Source: Halorussus sp. MSC15.2 (GTDB lineage: Archaea; Halobacteriota; Halobacteria; Halobacteriales; Haladaptataceae). Taken from it: 64,000 bases of DNA. Location of the stretch: assembly GCF_010747475.1 (NCBI RefSeq), contig NZ_VSLZ01000010.1:1-64000 (forward strand), in the 5' to 3' direction. The notes below the pieces were generated by a model that saw only the letters and a program-made list of their open reading frames with translations, searched no databases and was not told the DNA's origin. Below are positions 7,864 through 17,428 of this stretch, one piece after another. Position 1 is the stretch's first letter; each line of letters begins with the position of its first letter. The position numbers were made by a program, and so were the translations under genes.

Positions 7864-10652
7864 GTGGTTCGGTCATCGTCGGCAGCGTACCGGCGCTCGC
7901 ACGACTCGCAGAACCGGTAGTCGAGCAGCGACTCGAGGTAGTCGGTGATTTCCGATTCGTAGTCGGAGACCACCTCCTCCAGCACGGCGAGGCTGGACTT
8001 CTCGCTACCGAGCGACAGCGTATCGGCCGACAGCGACATCACGTGAGTGAGTTTGCTCGCGTCCTCACGAGCGCTCTCAGAGCGGCCGTCGCGGCGGTGG
8101 TACGTGTCTCCTCCTTCGATGGAGCGACTGCGCCCGTGGTGGCTGACGTCCCACGGGACGGAGAAGTTGGCCGCCACGTAGTCGAAGACGGCCCACGACA
8201 GCGAGACGCGGAGGACTTCCTCGTTGTGCTCGTTTAGCGGCACCGGCGTCGGCTCCGCGTCGATGAGCTCCTCGGGGTGGTCGTAATAGTAGTAGTCGAT
8301 GGGGTTGCGCTGGCTCACGGAGTGAACCATCGACGAGTGGGAACTACGCCCGGCGCGCCCTACCCGCTGGAGGTAGGCGTTCATGTTCGGCGGCGTCCCG
8401 TACAGCAGCAGGGCGTCGAGCGACCCGATGTCGACGCCGAGCTCCATGGTCGGCCCCGACGAGAGGTGGTGGGGGTAGTTCTCCTCGCGGAAGAGGAACT
8501 CCAATTCGCGCCGCTTTCGCTTGTCGGTGGTTCCGAGGTACTCCTCGGAGACGAGTATGCGCGTCTGGGAGTACTCGACACGGTGGGCGCGCTGGGTGAA
8601 CCGCGGATGAGACGGCGACGCCCGTTCCGAAAGCGACGCGTCGGACGGCACCGCCGACTGACTGTCGAGGCTGAACTGGTGGTGGAGCGTCGTGTAATAC
8701 CGCTCGGTCTCGGGGTCGAAGCGGACGCCATCGCCTTCCCCTGCGACCGTCACTTCCAGCGCGGACGGGTCGAAGGAGACGTAGTCCTCCGAGTGGCCGT
8801 ACGAGAGGACGCTCCGTTCGACCAGTTCGCGGACCACCTCCGAAGCGCTCCGGTCGGGGCTCGAATCGGAGAGGTCCTCCACCCGACAGTCGTTCCCTTC
8901 GTCGACGAGTTCGCGAACGACAGCGCGTTCGTCTCCCGACAGCGCTCCAATGCCCGGTTCGAACCGAACGTCGAGGAGACCGACCTCGGTCAGCGGGTCG
9001 TCTCGCTCGCCCAGACGCTGGCTGTACGTGTGGGGCAGCGCTCGCCGTGTGAGTCGGTCTCGGAGCGCGTCGTCGTCGTCCCATCGCTTCCGCGGCTGGT
9101 CCTTCAGCCGGGACTTCAGGTCGAAATCGACGCTCCGCGCGACCTGTGGGGGCTCGAGCGCGTCGTTGAGTCCGTCGATGGTCTCGTCAGCGTCGATGAG
9201 GACCTCGTCGAATGAGGCCCACGACTCCTGTCCTCCAGCGGCTGAGGAGCATCTGATGAGCAGTTGGTCGAGCAGCGTCTCGACCTCGGGCTCGGAGAAG
9301 TCCCGGCTGAGCTCTTTCATGTCCCGATGGGAGTCCGCGAACGACAGGAGTTTGGCCGCCCGCTGTCCCTCGTCGTCGGCGACCACTCGCAGCAGGTACT
9401 GCGACGTCGTCGCGGCGAGGTTGTTCGGACTGCGCATCAGTTCGTCGAACCGGCGGCCCACTTCGTACCGGGCGTACGGGTGTGGACATGGGACCGCCGA
9501 CGGCTGAGAGCTCATCTCGTGAATCCAGCCGCGGGTATCGATGGTCTTGTAGGCTCGGTGGGAACCGGTCCGCGGGAGAATCTCCGGGTCGTCGCAATCG
9601 CACCCGTCGTTGCCGACGAAAGCGGTGTCGCACGACTGGCAGTGGCGGTCGTGACGGATCTCGAGCAGCGCCCGCTTCACGAACTCTTCCTCGCCGCAGT
9701 CGCATCGGCGAGGTTCGTCATCGAAGTGTAATCGGTCGCAGCCGTCGTTCGTACAGACCCACGGAACGTATCGACCTCCATCGGAGACCACCTCGAACTC
9801 CGAAGCGTCACAGCGTTCGCAGACGCGTTCGTCGGTGTGAGTCCGCCCACACTGCGGGTTGATGCAAGTGAATTCGTTCGGTCCCGTCCGGACGGTCCGA
9901 GAGTCGCACTCCCCGCAGTCACGAGTCGTCGTGCGTTCGCTCAAGCGCCCGCAGTCGCGACATCGGAGGGTCGGCTGGAACGTCGTTCTAATCATCTGCA
10001 CCGCGTCGCCGCGGTCGGCCTCGCATCGCTGACAGATCCGTTCCTCGTCCTGACCGACCGACCCGTGTTCTGTGGGCGTATAGGGGTCCGTTCGGTTGCA
10101 GGACGGGCAGTACCACCCGATCAGGTGTTCGTCGCTACAGTAGCGGCAGTACGTCGTGCGCGTGACGAAGTCGAACCCGCACTCGCGACAGGCGTCTTGC
10201 GGCGACCGATAGGTCGAGTCGCACGACGGGCACGCATAGAAGCCGTCGATCGGCCACGAGAACACGTGACTGCGGTTCTCCAGAATGCCCGAGAACTCGC
10301 CTAGAACGCGGACGTTTGATACTAGCGTCTCGGTCGCCGTCTCACCGAGTTTCAGTTCATCCGCTAACTGGTTGTGGAGCTCGGCGCGGGTGAGGGGTTC
10401 GTCGTAGAGCAACTGGTGGACGTATTGGACTGCCCGTGCGCCGGAGCCGCCGTCGTCTCTGGTCAGGTGGTCGAACAACGCGTCGCTCACCAACGTCTCT
10501 CGTCGCTCGCGGTCGTAGCTCGACGCGTCTTCCAGCGTGTAGTCGAACTCCTCCAGTCCCGGGACCGTATCGTCGGGGTCGGCCGCCGCTCGGAGGACGC
10601 GTTCAACAGACAGTTCGTGGGACGTCAGCTCCTCGGGAACCCGTGACGGCAC
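7734..10652 (-). CDS. Giant SF2 helicase A, middle part: zinc ribbons and RecA2 lobe
   Basis: A 972-residue frame homologous to the first two thirds of the helicase B C-terminal ORF. A Cys-rich region of about 380 residues with many CxxC knuckles is followed by RecA2 with MELGVDIG near 740 and QRVGRAGR near 765, then SVSQRNPIDYYY, also present in helicase B. The natural upstream continuation in this frame (ELDDAVPSRVPEEL) overlaps the end of the N-terminal ORF, and the two are joined by one base in a seven-C run at about 10669. The last residues (AASTSATSLTTASTSGR) are out of frame. Helicases A and B are paralogues in tandem, presumably from an old duplication. Confidence 0.87.
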   Translation of the reverse strand: MPSRVPEELTSHELSVERVLRAAADPDDTVPGLEEFDYTLEDASSYDRERRETLVSDALFDHLTRDDGGSGARAVQYVHQLLYDEPLTRAELHNQLADELKLGETATETLVSNVRVLGEFSGILENRSHVFSWPIDGFYACPSCDSTYRSPQDACRECGFDFVTRTTYCRYCSDEHLIGWYCPSCNRTDPYTPTEHGSVGQDEERICQRCEADRGDAVQMIRTTFQPTLRCRDCGRLSERTTTRDCGECDSRTVRTGPNEFTCINPQCGRTHTDERVCERCDASEFEVVSDGGRYVPWVCTNDGCDRLHFDDEPRRCDCGEEEFVKRALLEIRHDRHCQSCDTAFVGNDGCDCDDPEILPRTGSHRAYKTIDTRGWIHEMSSQPSAVPCPHPYARYEVGRRFDELMRSPNNLAATTSQYLLRVVADDEGQRAAKLLSFADSHRDMKELSRDFSEPEVETLLDQLLIRCSSAAGGQESWASFDEVLIDADETIDGLNDALEPPQVARSVDFDLKSRLKDQPRKRWDDDDALRDRLTRRALPHTYSQRLGERDDPLTEVGLLDVRFEPGIGALSGDERAVVRELVDEGNDCRVEDLSDSSPDRSASEVVRELVERSVLSYGHSEDYVSFDPSALEVTVAGEGDGVRFDPETERYYTTLHHQFSLDSQSAVPSDASLSERASPSHPRFTQRAHRVEYSQTRILVSEEYLGTTDKRKRRELEFLFREENYPHHLSSGPTMELGVDIGSLDALLLYGTPPNMNAYLQRVGRAGRSSHSSMVHSVSQRNPIDYYYYDHPEELIDAEPTPVPLNEHNEEVLRVSLSWAVFDYVAANFSVPWDVSHHGRSRSIEGGDTYHRRDGRSESAREDASKLTHVMSLSADTLSLGSEKSSLAVLEEVVSDYESEITDYLESLLDYRFCESCERRYAADDDRTTCERDDCDGQIRYAQEEFGHLVGDAVAASTSATSLTTASTSGR

Positions 10653-11775
10653 TGCGTCGTCGAGTTCTCGGGGGGGACTCGCTCACACGCGTGACGTCTA
10701 CTGCTCCACTCACCTTCTGGAACAGTTCGACGTCGTTCTCGACGGTCGCGCTGCTCGCGATGAGCTGTAAGTCGTCGATGTCCCGGCGCTCGCGCAGTGA
10801 CTGCACGCGCTTCATCAGCGTCGACGTGTAGCTTCCGAACAGGCCGTCGTACGTGTGAACCTCGTCGAAGACGAGGAACTCGGGCTCGTAGATGAACCGC
10901 TCGTGCTCGTCCTCGGCGTTGACGTTTGTGAGCCGGTAGTTGATTGTGTCCGGGTTCGTGAGCAGGATGTCGACGCCGTTCTCGAGGATGTCGTACTTCG
11001 TCAGCTTGAGGAAGTCGAGCGGCACGTCGTGCGGTTCGTCGTCTTCGCAGGCCGCCTTCTCAGGGATGAGTTTGAACCGGGCACCGGTGTTCCGGACGCG
11101 GACGCCGCCGCCGCAGTCCTGACACTTCTCGAGGTCGGGGTTGTACCCCGGGCACTCGAAGTGCCGGAACGTGGCGTTGAGGTAGCCCTCCGACCCGGAC
11201 TCGCTGACGTTCCGCGGCGTATCGCCGTCGTAGATGCCGACGGTGATGCGCTGCTTGGACTTCAGCTGACTGTTGATCTGGTACAGGTACTGGATGAGCC
11301 GCTTCAGTTGGTCCTGCGCGAGCGCCTTGGTCGGGTAGATGAGCGTGGCCTTGACGGTGGTGTCCTCGCCGGTCCCCTCGTACCGCTTCGCCTCCAGGAT
11401 GCGGTTGAGAATGGGGATGAGCCACGCCTCGGTCTTCCCTCTGCCCGTCGCGGCGGTGATAACGGTGTCGTCGCCGTCGAGGATCGCCTCGATACTACGC
11501 TCCTGGAAGTCGTACAGGCGCTCGAACCCAATTTCCGAGAACGCGCGACGGATGTGCGGTTCGAGGCGAGCCGACCGAGCGAAGTCGTCCCACGAGCGGT
11601 CGCTCCAGTTCGGGATGTCGAGCGCCTGAAGATACGGCCCGCGCATCCCCGTGACGTCGTTCTCACTGTCGGCGAGGCGATTGGCGACGCTGCGGGCTGC
11701 TCGCCCGCCGCGACCGATGAAGTAATCGCGGTAGGCGTTTTGCATCTGCTCCGCGCGGGCGACGGGGTCCTTCAT
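10603..11775 (-). CDS. Giant SF2 helicase A, N-terminal RecA1 lobe
   Basis: A RecA1 lobe with AATGRGKTE (motif I), YPTKALAQDQLKRL (Ia), DEVH (II) and SSATVEN (III), paralogous to the N-half of helicase B. It also shares GIYDGDT and LLTNPDTINYRL with that protein. The last 20 or so residues (RTRRRSAVTGSRG...) are out of frame, downstream of a C7 run. Deleting one C gives ESPRELDDAVPSRV and fuses it to the following ORF. The ATG at 11775 is 2 nt after the stop of the helical protein gene. Confidence 0.87.
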   Translation of the reverse strand: MKDPVARAEQMQNAYRDYFIGRGGRAARSVANRLADSENDVTGMRGPYLQALDIPNWSDRSWDDFARSARLEPHIRRAFSEIGFERLYDFQERSIEAILDGDDTVITAATGRGKTEAWLIPILNRILEAKRYEGTGEDTTVKATLIYPTKALAQDQLKRLIQYLYQINSQLKSKQRITVGIYDGDTPRNVSESGSEGYLNATFRHFECPGYNPDLEKCQDCGGGVRVRNTGARFKLIPEKAACEDDEPHDVPLDFLKLTKYDILENGVDILLTNPDTINYRLTNVNAEDEHERFIYEPEFLVFDEVHTYDGLFGSYTSTLMKRVQSLRERRDIDDLQLIASSATVENDVELFQKVSGAVDVTRVSESPPRTRRRSAVTGSRGADVPRTVC

Positions 11776-11777
11776 GG

Positions 11778-12551
11778 TCAGAGACTGAGTTCGACCGCTG
11801 ACTCAAATTCGTCGACTCGCTTCATCTCCTCCAGCGTCTCCATCGAGACGTCTGCGAGGGTGAGCTTCTGGGACTTGCTGAGGGTCTTCACGTCCTCGAT
11901 GGTGTCGTCAGACAGGTCGTGCTTCTCCTGGAAGTCGTCGAAGCTCTGGAGCGACTGGTGCTTCTCCCAGTCGCTCGTTGCGTTCTCCCACTCCGAGACA
12001 AAGTTCGACGCGCTCCCGCTGGTGTCCATCAACTCTCGGGTGAGCAGCGAGTGCATGTGGTTGAGCGTGCGGGAGAAGTCGGCGTTCTGCCCGCCGAGGA
12101 TCTTCTGTAACTCCTCTGCTGCCTCCACCTTCGTTGTCCACGCTGACCGCTCACTCTCAAGTTGGTTTTCGATCGTTTGGATGACGCTCTTTACCTGCTT
12201 CTTCGCCGACCGAATCTGTTTTAAGTGCGTCTCGACTTCGTTCTCGCCCACGTCGTCGCTCTGAACGTTTTCCAGGAGATCGTCTTGGGTCACGCCGGTG
12301 GCGTTCTCGATCGCCTGAACGGCACCGGCGGTCATCGTCGGTGCCGAACCGCCGAAGGCTTCCTCCAAGACCGTTTTGTAGTATTTCAGATCGCGGAGGC
12401 GAGTGGCGAGCTCGTCGAACTCGCTGTTAATCTCGCTGATGTTCGAGCGAGCGACCGAGACGTGGTACTTCGTGTTCTGTGCCTGCTTGTGCTCCTTGGC
12501 CTTGTCGTCGAGGGCCTCGACGGCCGTGGGTAGAGATTTGGAACCGGACAT
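11778..12551 (-). CDS. Helical, coiled-coil-like operon protein of unknown function
   Basis: A 257-residue, strongly acidic, almost all-helical protein with no Cys and no membrane segment. Heptad-like stretches (VETHLKQIRSAKKQVKSV) suggest a coiled coil. It sits exactly between the ATPase (stop 1 nt upstream) and helicase A (start 2 nt downstream), so stoichiometric co-expression is likely. A bridging or adaptor subunit between ATPase and helicase is a reasonable inference; its position is similar to that of the small DpdI-type protein in Dpd operons. I do not recognise a Pfam-level domain. Confidence 0.8.
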   Translation of the reverse strand: MSGSKSLPTAVEALDDKAKEHKQAQNTKYHVSVARSNISEINSEFDELATRLRDLKYYKTVLEEAFGGSAPTMTAGAVQAIENATGVTQDDLLENVQSDDVGENEVETHLKQIRSAKKQVKSVIQTIENQLESERSAWTTKVEAAEELQKILGGQNADFSRTLNHMHSLLTRELMDTSGSASNFVSEWENATSDWEKHQSLQSFDDFQEKHDLSDDTIEDVKTLSKSQKLTLADVSMETLEEMKRVDEFESAVELSL

Positions 12552-12552
12552 C

Positions 12553-15500
12553 TTACAGGTCCTCCGTCAGGGAGATTATCTCCTGGCGCTTCTGCTCGTA
12601 GTCGCTGTACTCGTCGAGTTGCTTGATTCGGTGTTCGAGGTCTGCTCCGGTGGCGTGGTCCTGCTCTTGGAGGTCGTCGATGAGCGCGTCGAACGCTTCG
12701 TAGATCTCCCAGGCGGCCTGCTCGTTGCGACTTCTGGCGAAGTCGTGGAGTCGAGCGACGAGGGTCGTGCCTGTCGCCCCGTCCATGTTCCGGAACCGCT
12801 CTACGTCCTCGCGGAAGTCCGCGAGATTCAGGTCCTCTGGCGACTCCGTCAGCGTCTCGTAAGCGTCCTCGTAACTCGACTTAATCGGCACGTCCATTGC
12901 ACCCGCGCACTCGTAGAGGGTCTCGAACCATTCGGCGAGGTCGTCGACCGTGTGACCGCCGTCGTACCACCGTTTGACTGGTTCTAGCGCTTCCTGAATG
13001 TGGGACGCGTCTTGGTCGACGGTCAGACGCTGGAGTTCGGCCGCGTAGTCAGAGATCCGGTCGAACAGGCTCGACACCTTGGTGTTGGCTCCGTTCCGCG
13101 TCGTCCCGACCTTGTACGCGTCGGCCAGGTCGTCGGTGTCTATCATCATCGCGGCGTCGACGTGGGACTCGAAGTCCTCCGCTACCTCCCTGCACGCCGC
13201 GGACAGTCGCTCGTAGTCCACGACGTTCGACTTGAGAAGGAAGAACCCCTCGACGAGTTTCGCGATGTCGGTAGACGACATCGCGAGGTCGCCGAACGCC
13301 TGTCCGAACGCGCTGTCCCGGTCGAAGTTCTCCACGATGGGCTTCCCGTACGACCGGTTGCTGTCGTACTCCTCGAAGACGATTTCGGCGGGAACCCGGT
13401 CCTCGTCGGCCTCTACGCCACGCGCTCCGTTGATCAGGAAGAACTGAGCGAGCACGAGCGTCTTCTCGATGGTGAGTTCCTTGGGGAGGCACGCCTCGAT
13501 TTCCTCGCGCATCTCGTGTTTGAACCGGGCGACCTCGGTGTCGGCCCACGCTCGCAACTGGTCGAAGTTGGTCGTCTGCGAGTCGAACACGTCGAACAGT
13601 CCGTACTCAAGCATCGGGGTGTAGAGGTCGGCGTGCTCCGCTCCCCACTCGAGTTCGACGTCGATGCTGGACTGTCGTTGCTGGTCGCCCTGTATGGACA
13701 CCGGGATGCTGTCGCCGCGGGCGTAGTAGATTCCACCGGCGGACCTCGTCGAAGCGTTCGGGTTCCCCAAGCGAGTGGGTTCGTGCCAGCGCTCAAGGAC
13801 GGCGACGGCGCCGTCGTGTAGCGTGTCCGAACTAGGATACTCCTCGCCGGCGGTCACCCAGTCTTGGAACTCCTGGAACTTGCGCTGGCGCTCGCGCTCC
13901 TCTTCGGTGAGTTCGGGTTCCTCGATGACGGTGACTCCCTCGTCACCGTTGCCTCCGGTATCCTCCTCTTCGTCCTCGCCGTCGCTACCCGATTCGTCAC
14001 TCTCCTCGTCCTCTCGGTCCTCTCCGTCTTCCTCGTCGGCCTCTACGGCGTGCTCCGGGACCGGCGGATTCTTGATCTTGTCGAGTACGGCGCTCCCCTT
14101 GCCTTTGTCGAACACCACGTGGTCGCCTTTGACAGGGGCGACGTCGTCGTCCGGGAGTTCGATTCCAAACGCCTCGAAGATACCGACCTTCACCCCGATT
14201 CCCTCCTCGACCGGGACGCCGTACCAGCGGCTGACGTCCTGGTAGATCTGGTCGTAGTTCATGTCGATCTCGAACGTCGGGGTGTCGACGAACGAGTTCG
14301 ATTTCATCGCCTCGTACGGCAGGAGCGACGACTTGAGGCAGTGTTTCACGACCCGGAGCAGTAGCAGGCGCGGCGTCTTCCGTTTACTGCCCTCGTCGTT
14401 CAACTGCCGGTAGGCGACATGTACGAAGCGCTCGTTGAATGGGTACATGTCGTCGAAGGCCGCTTCGATGTCGTCGGGCGCCCCGTCGACGTTGGAGTTG
14501 CGCTTGATGGCGTTCAGGTACGACCGGGCCAGCGCGACGGAGGCGTCATCGTCGAGGAAGTACGCTTCCCCGTTCTCGTCCGTCATCGTGAGAAAGCCCT
14601 CCGCGCGTCCCTTCATATACGTCGCCGCGTCTTCTCGGGCGAGTGCGTCGTCGATGTTGTCCTGCTCCCACCCGACGGTCCAACCGAGGACGATATCGTA
14701 GTTGCTGCTGCTGAGCTCGAAGATATGGTCCAGAAGTTGTTCCTTGAGGACGCTGAACGTCGTCAGGTCCTCGCAGATGAGCACCGGGCGGATGCCCTGT
14801 TCCTGGTACATTTCCGAGTACTCCTGCAACTGCTCTTTGAACTCTCCGACGAGGTTCCGGGAGAGGTACTCGTGGGCTTCGTTCTTCAGCACCGAGTACA
14901 GCACGTCCTTGTTCTCGGTGAGCTTGTCGCCGAAGCTCAGTTGTAACCGCAGGTCCCGGTAGTCGGTGCGCGTCAGGAGGTTGAAGTCAGGATTCTCGTC
15001 GCGGGTCTCCAGGGCGTCTTGGTAGTCTTGGATGTTCTTCGCGAAGATTGCCCGCAGGTCGCTCTCGCCGCCCCGGTTCTCCGTCAACTCGCCCAGTTCC
15101 GCCTCGGTGAGGTGCTCGGTGGACCAGATGCCGCGCATGTACTCCACGATGGCACTCGCGGCGTCTTCCGGGTCGAGGTCGTCGATGTTCCTGACGTCGG
15201 TGTCCACGTCCAGGGGCTCGGTGAGGACATCGATTATCTGGTCCATTCGAGTCTGGCTGCGGGATACGTGAAGGGCTACGTAGTCCTCGATGCCCTGTTC
15301 GTCCTCCCCGTAGCCGTTGACTTGGTACTTCGTCCACTCGCAGAGTTGGCTCTTCCCCGACCCCGGCTCGCCGCGTAGGATGAAGATGCGGTTGGGATCG
15401 TCTAGGTTAGACGCCGTGACGGCGTCCAGGAAGTTTTCTTGAGTGACGAAGTCACCTGACACGCCGAGCGGAGTTAGGGTGTCGGCGTAGATGCGGTCGA

Positions 15501-15642
15501 TGTCGACGTGGGTCTCCCTGAACTGTTCGGGGGTCTTCTTCTTCGTGTGTGCCTCCGACGTGATGAAGTGGTCGACCTCGTCGTCGTCCCAGTAGTGGGT
15601 CATTTGTTCGTCGGCCGGGGGCTCTTGGACTTGCTGACTCAT
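12553..15642 (-). CDS. Large P-loop ATPase, 1029 residues (DpdH/BrxC-like in architecture)
   Basis: Walker A is GEPGSGKS at residues 91-98, with a Walker B-like VLICEDL at about 287-293. The stretch near residues 560-610 is a very acidic low-complexity linker (runs of E, D, G, S). The rest is helical with no other clear motif. The ATG at 15642 overlaps the stop of the preceding gene as ATGA, and the next gene starts 1 nt after its stop. The architecture (small winged-helix-like protein, then roughly 1000-residue ATPase, small helical protein and DUF1998-type helicase) resembles the G-H-I-J part of Dpd islands, and big AAA-like ATPases also occur in BREX (BrxC/PglY). This is a resemblance of layout, not a demonstrated homology. 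Confidence 0.85.
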   Translation of the reverse strand: MSQQVQEPPADEQMTHYWDDDEVDHFITSEAHTKKKTPEQFRETHVDIDRIYADTLTPLGVSGDFVTQENFLDAVTASNLDDPNRIFILRGEPGSGKSQLCEWTKYQVNGYGEDEQGIEDYVALHVSRSQTRMDQIIDVLTEPLDVDTDVRNIDDLDPEDAASAIVEYMRGIWSTEHLTEAELGELTENRGGESDLRAIFAKNIQDYQDALETRDENPDFNLLTRTDYRDLRLQLSFGDKLTENKDVLYSVLKNEAHEYLSRNLVGEFKEQLQEYSEMYQEQGIRPVLICEDLTTFSVLKEQLLDHIFELSSSNYDIVLGWTVGWEQDNIDDALAREDAATYMKGRAEGFLTMTDENGEAYFLDDDASVALARSYLNAIKRNSNVDGAPDDIEAAFDDMYPFNERFVHVAYRQLNDEGSKRKTPRLLLLRVVKHCLKSSLLPYEAMKSNSFVDTPTFEIDMNYDQIYQDVSRWYGVPVEEGIGVKVGIFEAFGIELPDDDVAPVKGDHVVFDKGKGSAVLDKIKNPPVPEHAVEADEEDGEDREDEESDESGSDGEDEEEDTGGNGDEGVTVIEEPELTEEERERQRKFQEFQDWVTAGEEYPSSDTLHDGAVAVLERWHEPTRLGNPNASTRSAGGIYYARGDSIPVSIQGDQQRQSSIDVELEWGAEHADLYTPMLEYGLFDVFDSQTTNFDQLRAWADTEVARFKHEMREEIEACLPKELTIEKTLVLAQFFLINGARGVEADEDRVPAEIVFEEYDSNRSYGKPIVENFDRDSAFGQAFGDLAMSSTDIAKLVEGFFLLKSNVVDYERLSAACREVAEDFESHVDAAMMIDTDDLADAYKVGTTRNGANTKVSSLFDRISDYAAELQRLTVDQDASHIQEALEPVKRWYDGGHTVDDLAEWFETLYECAGAMDVPIKSSYEDAYETLTESPEDLNLADFREDVERFRNMDGATGTTLVARLHDFARSRNEQAAWEIYEAFDALIDDLQEQDHATGADLEHRIKQLDEYSDYEQKRQEIISLTEDL

Positions 15643-16505
15643 TGTCGGGTGAGGAGCTGGTTAAGGGGGTATTCGTAGGCCGTTTCGTCCGGGCGTGGGC
15701 GGATTGAGACGTGGGTCACGCTTCGCCGGTTTCCGCGAACGTCGTCGTTCAGGTTCTGCGGCGGCAGTTCGACGCTGTTCTGCGCGTCTCCCGGAGCGGA
15801 GAGCGACAGCACGTCATTATCGTCCATGTTCCGCAACACGTCGGCGACTGCTGGGTGGACTCGCCGGTTTCCCGAGCGCTCGCTGAACACTGTGAACAGG
15901 TTGTCGTTGATCCAGTCGAGGGCCCGACGGAACTCCCCGTCTTCGACGGTGACGTCACCATACTCGGCGCCCTCTCCCGATTCCATAGGGGCTAGGGCTA
16001 ACGCGTCGTGCACGAGCGCCCGACAGGGGCTAAGCACGAGTCCGTCTTCGGTCTCGGAGACGAGACCGAGTTGTTCGCACAGCGTCACCCACATGTCCAG
16101 TTTCTCGTCGGTCCAGCTGAAGTCGTAGTCCGTCTCGCGCTTCAGGATAGTGCGGAGGTTGTCACGGCCGGCATCTACCGTTCTGCTCTCCTCGCTCATC
16201 AGCGCGCGGTGAATGTCGGCGAAGTGGGACTGGCGGCCTTCCTGCTGATTACAGTGGTATAGCAACCGCGCCTCGAAGGCGAGGCCCTCGAAGTGTCGGT
16301 CGTTGATGCGCTCGACCGTATCCCTGATATCGCCGCTGGGACTCTCTACGAGGTCGACGGTGTTCAGGAATCGAAGACTCTCCTCAACGTGGTCCGTCTT
16401 CTGTCCGCCGCCCTCTGCGGGGCGTCCGAACTTGCTTGTGACTTCAGAGACGCTCGACGGCCCCTGAAGAGAGCCGTAGATGTGTTTGAGTTCCGGTGCT
16501 CGCAC
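15639..16505 (-). CDS. Small winged-helix-like operon protein (true start probably ATG at 16567)
   Basis: A 288-residue frame, soluble, with helix-turn-helix-like helices near the N-terminus (HIYGSLQGPSSVSEVTSKFG). The apparent start is GTG at 16505. A better start is the ATG at 16567, which overlaps the upstream stop as ATGA and is followed by a high-GC3 stretch (MSTTYTPAVDKPDKLLTGFI). One missing base near 16505 would join it to APELKHIYGSL. If so, the protein is about 308 residues. Its stop overlaps the start of the large ATPase. Its role may be DNA recognition or regulation of the complex (inference); its size and place are like DpdG. Confidence 0.72.
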   Translation of the reverse strand: MRAPELKHIYGSLQGPSSVSEVTSKFGRPAEGGGQKTDHVEESLRFLNTVDLVESPSGDIRDTVERINDRHFEGLAFEARLLYHCNQQEGRQSHFADIHRALMSEESRTVDAGRDNLRTILKRETDYDFSWTDEKLDMWVTLCEQLGLVSETEDGLVLSPCRALVHDALALAPMESGEGAEYGDVTVEDGEFRRALDWINDNLFTVFSERSGNRRVHPAVADVLRNMDDNDVLSLSAPGDAQNSVELPPQNLNDDVRGNRRSVTHVSIRPRPDETAYEYPLNQLLTRQ

Positions 16506-16563
16506 GAGATGAACCCGGTGAGTAGTTTGTCCGGTTTGTCTACCGCCGGCGTGTACGTCGTGC

Positions 16564-17428
16564 TCATGTGTCCTCCTGGTGTCGGTGGCGATAATCGTCT
16601 AACCGATTTTCTTCGAAATCAACACGTTCCAGCATGTCCAGCATGCTGTTGGCGACCTCCTGGGTAGGTCCGCGCTCCGTCCACGAGCGGAGCGCTCCCG
16701 GATGCGCTCGGAGTAGTCCTCCAGCACCCGGTCGGCGTCCTCGCGGATGAAGTAGTATAGCGGTTCCCACGCGGGACTGTCCGCTGGCACCCGCGTGTAG
16801 TCGAATAGCGCGGGGATTGACCCGGCGTCGAGACCCGCCCGCTTGTGATGCGCGGAAACCTGATGATAGAACAGGTTCTGGGTCGTCGAAAGCGGAAGGT
16901 CGGAGTCGAGGTTATACCGCAAGTACCGCTTCAGCATCCCCTTGTAGTCGGTGACCGTGCACTCGAACTCGTCGATGAACGACTTGCCCGGTTTCTTCGT
17001 ATACCGGGGCATCTCCGGTGTGCTCGTGTCGGTCATTAGGACGTAGGGGACGCCCTCCGGTCGCTCTCGGAGCAACCGGCGCACGATGTCCTGATCGTCG
17101 AAGGTGCTGTCTTCGTCTCGCAGTTCGCCGGTCAGCATTTCCTGGGTGATGTAGTGAACGATCGGGAATTCGATTCCGTCTACTCCGTTCTCGCGCAGGT
17201 CCTCGCTTGCGAGGTGTTCGTATTGGGTGAGTCGTAACCCGTTGTCGTAGATGCCGGGATGGACGACTCTGTTGAGACCGAACTCCGCGATGAACGGGAG
17301 CGACCTGAGTTGTGCCCGGGCCTGCTTACCCGTCTTCTGGAGTTGCGGGTCTCGGACTACGAGTACCGAGTCCCGCGTCCGACGAAGTCGGATAGCGCGG
17401 ACGGGCCCGAATCGGGCGGGTATGTCAT
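16564..17428 (-). pseudogene. First gene of the helicase operon, unrecognised, interrupted by two one-base frameshifts
   Basis: Reconstructed from three frames: ATG at 17428 (MTYPPDSGPSALSDFVGRGT), a shift near 17358 into VLVVRDPQLQKTGKQARAQL, the long middle section, and a shift near 16690 into SWTERGPTQEVANSMLDML, ending at the TGA that overlaps the next ATG. Repairing each break by one base gives about 288 residues. The perfect ATGA coupling at its end supports a real gene. HHKRAGLD fits the HxKx4D pattern of phospholipase D enzymes, but no GSxN or second copy follows, so I do not call it PLD. Because the rest of the operon is intact in content, sequencing error is as likely as decay. Confidence 0.65.

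Noticed and set aside
16599-17138. Phospholipase D nuclease from the HHKRAGLD motif
   Set aside because: The HxKx4D pattern fits, but there is no GSxN after it, no second HKD motif and no PLD-like surroundings.
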